Below, piece by piece: positions 19,321-27,431 of a DNA stretch of 64,000 nucleotides; positions within the stretch are counted from its first letter, which is position 1, and every line of letters starts with the position of its first letter. The stretch is from an uncultured Lachnospiraceae bacterium. GTDB taxonomy: Bacteria > Bacillota > Clostridia > Lachnospirales > Lachnospiraceae. Under the pieces are notes generated by a model. It saw only the letters and a list, made by a program, of their open reading frames with translations, did not search any database and was not told where the DNA came from. Location of the stretch: NCBI GenBank assembly GCA_947652735.1, contig CANTEG010000005.1, positions 1 to 64,000 of the forward strand, read 5' to 3'. Position numbers and translations under genes: made by a program.

Positions 19321-19338
19321 TCAGAGTATAAGTGATGT

Positions 19339-19385
19339 TGTCATACCAGAAAGCATAATCTGTACAGATTGTTCTTGGTATGACA
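19339..19385 (+). promoter_or_regulatory. Nested hairpin between nikQ and nikO
   Basis: TGTCATACCA (19339-19348) pairs with TGGTATGACA (19376-19385), a perfect 10-bp stem. Its loop holds a second perfect 14-base palindrome, AATCTGTACAGATT (19357-19370). The structure lies between the nikQ stop and the nikO ribosome binding site (GAAAGGA). No U run follows it. Confidence 0.5.
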
Positions 19386-19408
19386 GTCCCGAAAGGAACC
19401 GTAATAAC

Positions 19409-20140
19409 ATGGAAAATCATATAAGCTTAAAGGATGTTTCCTTTCGGTATGGAAAAGGAAATTTTGTTTTAGAAAATATAAATCTTGCTGTTACACACGG
19501 TGAGAAGATTGGAATTGTCGGGGCAAACGGTGTGGGTAAATCAACGTTGCTTCGGCTGCTTGTGGGACTTGAAAACGGATATGAGGGCAGCATCTATGTG
19601 GCTGGCAAGGAGGTTGTGAAAGAAAACCTTGTTGATATACGAAAAAAAATCGGCTATGTATTTCAGGATGCGGACAGTCAGATGTTTTTGTCAAATGTAT
19701 ATGACAATGTGGCATTTGGTCCCCTGAATTATGGGTATGGTAAAGAAGAAACGAAGCGGATGGCACAGGATGCCTTAGAAGCAGTTAAGATAGTGCATCT
19801 TGGGGAACGTTCCATTTATGAGCTGTCAGGCGGGGAAAAGAAGCTTGCATCCATTGCCACGATACTGGCAATGAAGCCTGATATTGTGCTTCTTGATGAG
19901 CCGAGCGTAACTCTTGACCCCAAGAACAGAAGAAATCTGATCCATGTTTTAAACGGGCTGCCACAGACGAAGCTGATTGCATCCCATGATTTAGATTTTA
20001 TCATGGATACCTGTGATAGGACAATATTGCTCCATAATGGAACTGTTGTTGCGGATGGCAGGAGCAAAGATATACTTTTTAATAAAAATTTAATGGAAGA
20101 AAACGGATTGGAGCTTCCGCTTAGTGCCAGACATGGCTAA
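19409..20140 (+). CDS. nikO: Nickel ECF transporter ATP-binding subunit (CbiO/NikO, A component)
   Basis: ABC ATPase powering nickel uptake. Walker A GANGVGKST (near residue 36), Q-loop YVFQDADSQMF, signature ELSGGEKKLASIA, Walker B DIVLLDEPSV and the switch His in IASHDLDF are all intact. The start chosen at 19409 (MENHISLKDV, 243 residues) follows GAAAGGA by 13 bases and gives the usual ABC N-terminus; the frame is open back to 19298, but that part would be translated from the hairpin region. It sits after nikQ and 26 bases before larE. Confidence 0.9.
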   Translation: MENHISLKDVSFRYGKGNFVLENINLAVTHGEKIGIVGANGVGKSTLLRLLVGLENGYEGSIYVAGKEVVKENLVDIRKKIGYVFQDADSQMFLSNVYDNVAFGPLNYGYGKEETKRMAQDALEAVKIVHLGERSIYELSGGEKKLASIATILAMKPDIVLLDEPSVTLDPKNRRNLIHVLNGLPQTKLIASHDLDFIMDTCDRTILLHNGTVVADGRSKDILFNKNLMEENGLELPLSARHG

Positions 20141-20166
20141 ATTGAGATTAAAAAAGAGGTGACAAA

Positions 20167-20991
20167 ATGCATATAGAGGATAAGTATTTAAGGGAATGCG
20201 TTGATAAGCTGTCTTTGATGTTTCATGAAATGGGAAGTGTCGGTGTTGCTTTTTCAGGCGGTGTGGACTCTACGCTCCTGCTAAAGCTTGCACATAATGT
20301 TTTAGGTGAAAAGGCGGTTGCAATTACTGTAACATCGAATCTGTTTCCCAAGCGGGAATATGAGGAGACTATAGAATTTTGCAGGCGGGAGGGGATAACG
20401 CAGATTATATGTGAGCTTGATATGTTGACACATAAAGAGTTTGCCTGTAACCCTGGTAACAGGTGTTACATTTGTAAAAAGCAGATGTTTTCTAAAATAA
20501 CTGAAGTGGCATTACAAAAGGGCTTAAGCCATGTTATTGAAGGCTCCAATGCGGATGATGTCAGTGATTACCGACCAGGAATGGCTGCCATAAAGGAGCT
20601 ATCCATAGAAAGCCCGCTGCTCCTTGCAGGACTTACAAAAGAGGATATACGGGCATTGTCAAAACTATATGGTCTTGAAACGTGGGATAAACCTGCATAT
20701 GCATGTCTTGCCACAAGGATTCCATATGGAGACCATATAACGGAGGAAAAGCTTTCCTTGGTGGAGCGTGGTGAAAATTTGCTTATTTCCATGGGATTTA
20801 AGCAGACAAGAGTAAGGCTTTATGGTAAAATGGCAAGAATAGAAATATTGCCCAAGCAATTTGGGGAAATCATGCAGGAGCATGTAAGGGATAAGGTAGT
20901 AAAAGAGTTTAAAGACTATGGATGCGATTTTGTTTCCCTTGATTTGAGAGGATACAGACAGGGAAGCATGAATGTAGGAATCAATAATTAA
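20167..20991 (+). CDS. larE: ATP-dependent sulfur transferase LarE
   Basis: Adds sulfur to the two carboxylates of the pincer precursor after adenylylation. The PP-loop SGGVDSTLL is near residue 30. The motif KPAYACLATRIPYG near residue 178-191 holds a Cys in the position of the sacrificial Cys176 of Lactobacillus LarE. Two further Cys in RCYICKKQM near residue 99 are notable. Length 274 residues is typical. The start follows AGAGGTGA. It is the last lar gene of the cluster, and no lactate racemase gene (larA) follows. Whether sulfur comes from the Cys itself or from a cluster cannot be told here. Confidence 0.9.
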   Translation: MHIEDKYLRECVDKLSLMFHEMGSVGVAFSGGVDSTLLLKLAHNVLGEKAVAITVTSNLFPKREYEETIEFCRREGITQIICELDMLTHKEFACNPGNRCYICKKQMFSKITEVALQKGLSHVIEGSNADDVSDYRPGMAAIKELSIESPLLLAGLTKEDIRALSKLYGLETWDKPAYACLATRIPYGDHITEEKLSLVERGENLLISMGFKQTRVRLYGKMARIEILPKQFGEIMQEHVRDKVVKEFKDYGCDFVSLDLRGYRQGSMNVGINN

Positions 20992-21009
20992 TTTAAGGAG
21001 GTTACATAT

Positions 21010-22143
21010 ATGATTTTAAAGGATTTTAAGGACAAGAAGCTGTCAGCACTGGGACTTGGAATGATGAGACTTCCTGTGGTTGACGGAAATGATGCTGTTG
21101 TGGATGAGAAAGCTGCCGCCGAAATGATTGATTATGCATACAATAACGGAGTCAATTATTTTGATACTGCATGGGGCTATCATGATGGTAATTCAGAGCT
21201 TGTGGCAGGAAAATATCTCTCAAAATATCCGAGGAACAGCTACTTCCTTGCATCAAAATTCCCGGGATACGACCTTTCAAACATGGATAAGGTAGAGGAA
21301 ATTTTTGAGAAGCAGCTGGAAAAATGCCAGACTGAATATTTTGATTTTTACCTAATTCACAATGTCTATGAGGGGAATGTGGATGAATACTTAAATCCTG
21401 CACATGGAATACTTGCATATTTATTAAAGCAGAAAGAAAATGGAAGAATCAAACATTTTGGATTTTCAGCACACGGTTCAGTGGAGGTAATGAAAAAGTT
21501 TCTTGATGTATATGGACCTCACATGGAATTTTGTCAGCTTCAGTTAAACTATATGGATTGGCATTTCCAGGACTGTGATAAAAAGGTTGCGCTTATCAAA
21601 GACATGGGAATTCCTGTTTGGGTTATGGAGCCGCTTCGCGGCGGAAAGCTTGCAAGTGCTTCCAATGAGATGACAGCAGAGCTTAAAAAGATGAGACCGA
21701 ATGAGACTGTTCCTGCATGGGCATTCCGGTTTTTACAGGCAATCCCAGAGGTTACAATGGTGCTTTCGGGTATGTCAAACATGGAACAGTTAAAGGCAAA
21801 TATAGAAACATTCAAGGAAGAGAAGCCTTTAAAGGAAGAGGAGTTTAATAAGATTGTTGAGCTTATTGACAATGAGATAAAAAAGGGAGGGCTTCCTTGT
21901 ACCGCATGTCATTATTGTACCAGTCATTGTCCAAAGGAGCTTCCTATCCCTGAGCTTATTGCACTTTACAATGAGCATAAAATTACAGGCGGAGGATTTT
22001 TGGCGCCGATGGCAGTGGGAAGTATGGAGGAAAGCAGGCGTCCTGCAAACTGTGTAGGCTGCCGAAGCTGCGAGCAGGTATGCCCTCAGCAGATTAAAAT
22101 ATCTGAGGCAATGAGTGAGTTTTCATCATTAATTGGAATGTAA
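21010..22143 (+). CDS. Aldo/keto reductase with C-terminal 2x[4Fe-4S] ferredoxin domain
   Basis: Predicted cytoplasmic oxidoreductase. The N-terminal TIM barrel (residues 1-275) has the AKR motifs: GMMRLP, a Tyr in DTAWGYHDG (about 55), Lys in ASKFPG (about 83) and His in FYLIHNV. The C-terminal part binds two [4Fe-4S] clusters through Cys297, 300, 303, 307 (CTACHYCTSHCP) and Cys348, 351, 354, 358 (CVGCRSCEQVCP). AAGGAGG precedes the start by 8 bases, and the gene lies 18 bases after larE, so it is probably in the lar operon. This Fe-S AKR subfamily is common in anaerobes but its substrates are mostly unknown. Confidence 0.87.
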   Translation: MILKDFKDKKLSALGLGMMRLPVVDGNDAVVDEKAAAEMIDYAYNNGVNYFDTAWGYHDGNSELVAGKYLSKYPRNSYFLASKFPGYDLSNMDKVEEIFEKQLEKCQTEYFDFYLIHNVYEGNVDEYLNPAHGILAYLLKQKENGRIKHFGFSAHGSVEVMKKFLDVYGPHMEFCQLQLNYMDWHFQDCDKKVALIKDMGIPVWVMEPLRGGKLASASNEMTAELKKMRPNETVPAWAFRFLQAIPEVTMVLSGMSNMEQLKANIETFKEEKPLKEEEFNKIVELIDNEIKKGGLPCTACHYCTSHCPKELPIPELIALYNEHKITGGGFLAPMAVGSMEESRRPANCVGCRSCEQVCPQQIKISEAMSEFSSLIGM

Positions 22144-22262
22144 AGACAACAATTGTTAATTTTGAAAATATACTTGTAAACAGTCTGATAATAAATTAAA
22201 ATATAACTGCACGGTTTAAAAGTGTAAAGTGTAAAAGAAAATGCGTAGGAGAAGTTATAATT

Positions 22263-23897
22263 ATGGTAGTTACAGAGTTGTTAGAGCGTAATGCAAGGAT
22301 GTATCCGGACGAGGTTGCCCTTGTGGAGCTGAATCCTGACGAGCAGGATACAAGAAGAATTACATGGAAGGAATTTGAGCTTGTTGAGCCTGACAGGTTT
22401 CAACCTTACCGCAGGGAAATTACATGGAGTGTGTTTAACGAAAAGGCAAATCGTTTTGCAAACATGTTAATGGGCAGAGGCATCAAAAAAGGAGATAAGG
22501 TTGCAATTCTCCTTTACAATTGTTTGGAGTGGCTCCCGATTTATTTCGGAGTATTAAAGACAGGTGCCATTGCCGTACCGTTTAATTTCAGGTATGATGC
22601 GGATGAAATTCTTTATTGTGCAGAGCTTGCAGAGGTGGATATGATTGTGTTTGGACCTGCATTTATCGGACGTATTGAGGCAAATGCGGAGCGTCTTTGT
22701 AAGGGAAGGCTACTTATTTATGTGGGTGACAATTGTCCAAGCTTTGCAGAAAACTACCATGAGCTTGTTGCTGACTGTTCAAGTCAGACTCCTGAGGTGG
22801 AAATTGCAGAGGAGGACTTTGGAGCAATATACTTCTCCTCAGGTACTACAGGATTTCCAAAAGCAATATTACATAAACATCAAAGCCTGATACAGGCTGC
22901 CGAAATGGAGCAGAAGCATCACGGAACAAACAGGGAGGATAATTTCCTTTGTATTCCGCCGCTGTACCATACAGGTGCCAAGTTCCACTGGATGGGCAGT
23001 CTTGTGGCAGGAAGCAAGGCTATCTTACTGAAAGGTACAAAGCCTGAAACAATTTTAAAGGCGATATCATCGGAGCACTGTACGATTGTATGGCTTCTTG
23101 TACCGTGGGCACAGGATATTTTAGATGCCCTTGACCGCGGTGATATTAAGCTTTCAGATTATGACCTCGACCAGTGGAGATTGATGCATATCGGTGCACA
23201 GCCTGTCCCGCCGTCTTTGATTAAGCGTTGGAAAGAATATTTCCCGAATCATCAGTATGATACAAATTACGGTCTGTCGGAATCAACAGGTCCGGGGTGT
23301 GTGCATCTTGGCGTTGAAAATATACATAAGGTCGGTGCAATTGGAATTCCGGGCTATCGCTGGGAATGTAAGATTGTAGATGAAAACGGAGCTGTCGTTA
23401 AACAGGGAGATGTGGGAGAGCTTTGTGTAAAGGGACCAGGCGTTATGACCTGCTATTACCGCAACGAGGAAGCTACTGCCGAGACCATAAAGGACGGATG
23501 GCTTTATACAGGCGATATGGCAATGCAGGATGAGGATGGTTTTTATTTCCTTGTGGACAGGAAAAAGGATGTCATCGTCAGCGGTGGTGAAAATATATAT
23601 CCTGTCCAAATAGAGGACTTCCTTAGGAAGTATGACAAGATTAAGGATGTGGCTGTTATCGGTATGCCTGACAGACGTTTAGGTGAGAAGACTGCTGCAA
23701 TTATAGAAATAAAGGACGGCATGACGTGCACCACGGAAGAGGTGGAGGAATTTTGCATGGGACTGCCAAGATATAAGCGCCCAAAAGAAATTATTTTCAG
23801 TGAAATTCCGAGAAATGCAACGGGCAAGATAGAAAAGACAAAGCTTCGCAAAATTTATGGGGCTGACAGGCTTGTTGCAAAGGAAAACCAGGCATAG
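22263..23897 (+). CDS. Class I adenylate-forming acyl-CoA ligase
   Basis: Activates a carboxylic acid as acyl-AMP and then acyl-CoA. The P-loop-like motif FSSGTTGFPKAI is at residues 191-202. Downstream are YGLSESTGPG, the hinge-containing GWLYTGDMAMQDEDG and DRKKDVIVSGGENIYP, and the C-terminal catalytic Lys region PRNATGKIEKTKLRK. The 544-residue length is standard. AGGAG lies before the ATG. It stands alone: 119 bases after the aldo/keto reductase and followed by a hairpin. The substrate (medium or long-chain fatty acid, aromatic acid) cannot be fixed from sequence. An insertion near residues 35-50 repeats parts of the ITW motif around the N-terminal domain. Confidence 0.88.
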   Translation: MVVTELLERNARMYPDEVALVELNPDEQDTRRITWKEFELVEPDRFQPYRREITWSVFNEKANRFANMLMGRGIKKGDKVAILLYNCLEWLPIYFGVLKTGAIAVPFNFRYDADEILYCAELAEVDMIVFGPAFIGRIEANAERLCKGRLLIYVGDNCPSFAENYHELVADCSSQTPEVEIAEEDFGAIYFSSGTTGFPKAILHKHQSLIQAAEMEQKHHGTNREDNFLCIPPLYHTGAKFHWMGSLVAGSKAILLKGTKPETILKAISSEHCTIVWLLVPWAQDILDALDRGDIKLSDYDLDQWRLMHIGAQPVPPSLIKRWKEYFPNHQYDTNYGLSESTGPGCVHLGVENIHKVGAIGIPGYRWECKIVDENGAVVKQGDVGELCVKGPGVMTCYYRNEEATAETIKDGWLYTGDMAMQDEDGFYFLVDRKKDVIVSGGENIYPVQIEDFLRKYDKIKDVAVIGMPDRRLGEKTAAIIEIKDGMTCTTEEVEEFCMGLPRYKRPKEIIFSEIPRNATGKIEKTKLRKIYGADRLVAKENQA

Positions 23898-23921
23898 AAA
23901 AAACTTAATTTAAACCCAATG

Positions 23922-23971
23922 GAAATACCCCTTTTGTCAGGCAATCAAGGTTTGATGAAAGGGGATATTTC
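23922..23971 (+). terminator. Hairpin after the acyl-CoA ligase gene
   Basis: GAAATACCCCTTTT pairs with GAAAGGGGATATTTC with one bulge, enclosing a small ATCAA/TTGAT hairpin. It lies 25 bases after the stop codon and 25 bases before the next gene. A U run is not obvious after it. Confidence 0.5.
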
Positions 23972-23995
23972 TATGAATAACATAAGGAAAGTTCA

Positions 23996-24559
23996 ATGGA
24001 TAAAAAATTATTAGAAATGAGTTTGGAAGAATTGTGGCAGATGTTTCCTATCTTTTTGACAGAATATCAAAGTTGTTGGAAAGAATGGTATTTCGAGGAA
24101 GAAATATTTTTGAAAAAGGCAATGCCGCAAGTCATAAGAATCAGTCACATAGGAAGTACAGCGATTGGTTTTATTTGGGCAAAACCAATTATTGATATTC
24201 TTGTAGAAATTCCGAAGGAATTTGAGTTATCAGGTTATAAGGATTTGGTTGTAAATAGCGGTTATGTTTGTATGGCACAAAATGCAGATAGGATTTCTTT
24301 TAACAAGGGATATACAGAAAATGGATTTGCGGCAAGAGTATTTCATTTGCATCTAAGGCATACTGGGGATAACGATGAATTGTATTTTAGGGATTATCTT
24401 ATAGAACATCCCGATGTGGCACACGAGTATGAAAAAATGAAATTAGAGTTATGGAAAAAATATGAACATAACAGAGACGGATATACAAATGCAAAAACAG
24501 AATTTGTTCAAAAGTATACGGAAAAAGCAAAAAGAATCTATGGGAATAGATACGAGTAA
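23996..24559 (+). CDS. GrpB family protein (nucleotidyltransferase-like fold)
   Basis: Small soluble protein of 187 residues. RISHIGSTAIGFIWAKPIIDI matches the family's conserved HIGSTAVPGLxAKPxIDI block, with the Gly-Ser and Asp of a nucleotidyltransferase fold, although the usual Pro-Gly is changed to Gly-Phe. The C-terminal VFHLHLRHTGDNDELYFRDY block is also typical. AAGGAAA lies 5 bases before the ATG. The function of the family is not established. It lies between the ligase hairpin and the phosphorylase promoter, seemingly a single gene. Confidence 0.82.
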   Translation: MDKKLLEMSLEELWQMFPIFLTEYQSCWKEWYFEEEIFLKKAMPQVIRISHIGSTAIGFIWAKPIIDILVEIPKEFELSGYKDLVVNSGYVCMAQNADRISFNKGYTENGFAARVFHLHLRHTGDNDELYFRDYLIEHPDVAHEYEKMKLELWKKYEHNRDGYTNAKTEFVQKYTEKAKRIYGNRYE

Positions 24560-24588
24560 ATATACCCATAAAAAAGTAATATAAACCA

Positions 24589-24622
24589 TATAAATAAACC
24601 TCATGCTTTGCTATAAATAAAC
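24589..24622 (+). promoter_or_regulatory. Direct repeat upstream of the GH94 operon, candidate AraC-type operator
   Basis: TATAAATAAAC occurs at 24589-24599 and again at 24612-24622, 23 bases apart, 57-90 bases before the first phosphorylase start. Two direct half-sites about two helical turns apart suit an AraC-family dimer, and such a regulator is encoded at the end of this operon. The sequence is AT-rich, so chance must be considered. Confidence 0.4.
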
Positions 24623-24678
24623 TATAGAAAAGCGGAACATATTTGGTACTTTATGTACTAAAAATAAGGAGGTATTTT

Positions 24679-27387
24679 ATGGGAACAATTAATTTTCTAA
24701 ACGATGAGGGTGAGTTTCGGATTAACAGACCTGAAAACTACAGTTATCTTTATTTTCCGGTTGCAGGTGTTGAGGGTATAAAAAGCTCCGTGACCCCTAA
24801 TCTGGGAGGGGACAGTAAGCTTAACCAAAATGCATTTTTGCTTGAGCCGGTCAGTGTGGAAAATCTTCATAATAATCGCAGTTGCAGAAATTTTTGGATC
24901 CATATAAAGGGGAAAGGCATATGGTCCGCTGTCGGTGCATCAGCAGGGCAGGAGTTTGATAAATTTACGGACGGACAGGATGACAGTGATGTTACGGCAG
25001 GCTTTATGTGGCACAGTGCACGGCGCAAGTCGAAGAAATACGGACTTTCTGCTGAGGTCGTTACATTTGTACCACGTGAGCACAATGTAGAAATCATGTA
25101 TGTCAGGATAAAGAATGCGGGGACGGACAGTGTGACAATCAGACCTGTGGCAGCAATTCCCCTGTTTGCAAGAAGTGCAGATAATATTAGGGACCACAGG
25201 CATGTGACATCTCTTCTGCACAGGATAAAGACGGTGGAAAGTGGTGTATTGGTTAAGCCTACACTATCCTTTGATGAGCGTGGTCACAGAAAAAATGAGC
25301 TTACATACTTTGTGTGTGGCGTTACGGGCGGCGGAGAAAAGCCTGAGGAATTTTACCCTACAACGGAGAGCTTTATCGGTGAGGGCGGTACGCTCACGAA
25401 TCCTGGCATGATAAGAGAGGATAAGTGTGGGGTTCCTGCTGGAAATACAATAGAGGGTAAAGAGGCTTTGGGTGGCTTGCGTTTTAAGGAAATCACCCTT
25501 GCTTCGGGTGATGAGGCTGTCTATACTGTTATTATGGGTGCCACGGAATATGAGTCGGACATTGACAGGGCACTTGATGCATTTTCATCAGAGGATAAAG
25601 TGACAGGTTCGTTACAAAAGGTAAAAGAATACTGGAACAGAGAGGTTAATGTAAGCTACCATACAGGAAATAAGGAATTTGACGGCTTTATGAAATGGGT
25701 GAGCTTCCAGCCTTTTTTAAGAAGAATATACGGATGTTCATTTCTTCCACATCACGACTATGGACGTGGCGGACGCGGTTGGCGTGATTTGTGGCAGGAC
25801 TGTCTCTCCCTGCTTATTATGGACCCAAGCGGGGTAAGGCAGATGATTTTGGATAATTACGGCGGTGTCCGCATTGATGGAACAAATGCCACGATTATCG
25901 GTGAGGGTCAGGGCAATTTTATTGCAGACAGGAATGGCATTGCACGTGTTTGGATGGACCATGGTGTGTGGCCGTATATGACGACAGAGCTTTATATTAA
26001 CCAGACAGGCGATGTGGATATTTTAAAGGAAAATGAATCATATTTTAAGGATGAACAGGCAGAGCGGGGAACAGCTCTCGACAGGGAATGGGTTGATGAA
26101 TACGGAGTACGCCAAAGAACGTCAGGTGGCGATGTGTATTATGGAACTATCCTTGAGCACATTCTTCTTGAACAGCTATGCGCATTTTATGAGGTTGGTG
26201 AGCATAACCATATCAGGCTTAGGGGTGCGGACTGGAACGATGCCCTCGATATGGCTCCTGAATATGGAGAAAGTGTTGCGTTTACATGTGCATATGCAGG
26301 AAATTTAAAGAATATCGCAGATTTGCTTGACAATATTAAAGCAAACTATAACTGGACTGATGTAGATATTTTGGAGGAAATGGAAATACTCCTTAAGGAT
26401 GATACTGCACTTTATGACGATATCGTGGCTAAGAGGGCACTGCTGAAAGAGTATACAGAATGTTGCAGGCATAATGTGTCTGGAAGAAAAATTTCAATCA
26501 GTATATCAGAACTTGCACAAAACCTCAGAAACAAAGCCCAGTGGATGATGGAGCACATAAGAAATACGGAGTGGATACAGGGCACTGGCGAAAATGAGCA
26601 GGAGGGCTGGTTTAACAGCTATTACGATAATCATAAAAGACAGGTTGAGGGATATTTCCCAAGTGAGGTCCGCATGATGCTCACAGGACAGGTGTTTGCA
26701 GTTATGAGCGGTACGGCATCCCTGCCTCAGGTGGAACAGATATGCAGGGCAGCAGACCATTACCTTTACAAAGAGGATATCGGAGGCTATAGTCTCAATA
26801 CAAATTTCCATGAGGATAAAATGGATTTGGGCAGAATGTTTGGCTTTGCATACGGTGAAAAGGAGAACGGTGCGGTATTTTCACATATGACGGTTATGTA
26901 TGCGACAGCATTATACCGCAGGGGTTTTGTAAGAGAGGGATATAAAGCGTTGCAGACGCTGGCAGACAATGCCATGAATTTTGAGGTGAGCAAAATTTAT
27001 CCGGGAATTCCTGAATATTTCGACGGAAACGGCAGAGGCATGTACCATTATCTTACAGGTGCTGCAAGCTGGTATATGCTTGCATTTATAACAGAGGTAT
27101 TCAATGTCAGGGGTGAATTTGGAAACCTGACAATATCACCGAGGCTTGTTAAAGAGCAGTTTGACAATGAGGGAATTGCGGTTCTAAAGCTTGCCTTTGC
27201 AGGAAAGAAATTTAAGATTGTGGTTGAAAATAAACAGGAACTTGATTATGGCACATACAGGCTTGCGGGGGCAGTCTGCAACGGTAGAGAACTTTTGGTA
27301 GAGAATAATAAAGCCGTGATTGGGGCAGAAGAAATAATGAAGTTGAATTTAGAAGAAAATAAAATTATAATCACACTTGGAAGGTAA
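24679..27387 (+). CDS. GH94 phosphorylase, probably laminaribiose/beta-1,3-oligoglucan type
   Basis: Inverting glycoside phosphorylase that uses phosphate to split a beta-glucoside, giving glucose 1-phosphate. The start was set at 24679 (MGTINFLND) behind AAGGAGG, giving 902 residues. GRGGRGWRDLWQDCLSLL (near residue 365) and RGADWNDALDMAPEYGES (515-532, with the catalytic Asp in the ADWND motif) are GH94 hallmarks. It lacks a signal peptide. Length is nearer to known laminaribiose phosphorylases (about 900 residues) than to cellobiose phosphorylase (about 810) or cellodextrin phosphorylase (about 980), so beta-1,3 specificity is my inference. It is followed 45 bases later by a second, different GH94 gene. 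Confidence 0.85.
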   Translation: MGTINFLNDEGEFRINRPENYSYLYFPVAGVEGIKSSVTPNLGGDSKLNQNAFLLEPVSVENLHNNRSCRNFWIHIKGKGIWSAVGASAGQEFDKFTDGQDDSDVTAGFMWHSARRKSKKYGLSAEVVTFVPREHNVEIMYVRIKNAGTDSVTIRPVAAIPLFARSADNIRDHRHVTSLLHRIKTVESGVLVKPTLSFDERGHRKNELTYFVCGVTGGGEKPEEFYPTTESFIGEGGTLTNPGMIREDKCGVPAGNTIEGKEALGGLRFKEITLASGDEAVYTVIMGATEYESDIDRALDAFSSEDKVTGSLQKVKEYWNREVNVSYHTGNKEFDGFMKWVSFQPFLRRIYGCSFLPHHDYGRGGRGWRDLWQDCLSLLIMDPSGVRQMILDNYGGVRIDGTNATIIGEGQGNFIADRNGIARVWMDHGVWPYMTTELYINQTGDVDILKENESYFKDEQAERGTALDREWVDEYGVRQRTSGGDVYYGTILEHILLEQLCAFYEVGEHNHIRLRGADWNDALDMAPEYGESVAFTCAYAGNLKNIADLLDNIKANYNWTDVDILEEMEILLKDDTALYDDIVAKRALLKEYTECCRHNVSGRKISISISELAQNLRNKAQWMMEHIRNTEWIQGTGENEQEGWFNSYYDNHKRQVEGYFPSEVRMMLTGQVFAVMSGTASLPQVEQICRAADHYLYKEDIGGYSLNTNFHEDKMDLGRMFGFAYGEKENGAVFSHMTVMYATALYRRGFVREGYKALQTLADNAMNFEVSKIYPGIPEYFDGNGRGMYHYLTGAASWYMLAFITEVFNVRGEFGNLTISPRLVKEQFDNEGIAVLKLAFAGKKFKIVVENKQELDYGTYRLAGAVCNGRELLVENNKAVIGAEEIMKLNLEENKIIITLGR

Positions 27388-27431
27388 TGGAAGAATTATG
27401 GCAGTGGTTCAACGAAAAGGAGGTAAGCAAA

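Noticed and set aside
19298-19408. Longer N-terminus for the nickel ATPase
   Set aside because: The extra residues are coded by the hairpin region and overlap nikQ; ATG at 19409 has a ribosome binding site and a normal ABC start.
21010-22143. Aldo/keto reductase as the missing racemase of the lar cluster
   Set aside because: It has a TIM-barrel AKR fold with ferredoxin domain and no resemblance to LarA; only operon membership links it.
23973-24014. Short 13-codon open frame overlapping the GrpB-family start
   Set aside because: It starts at the edge of a hairpin, lacks a ribosome binding site and shows no features.
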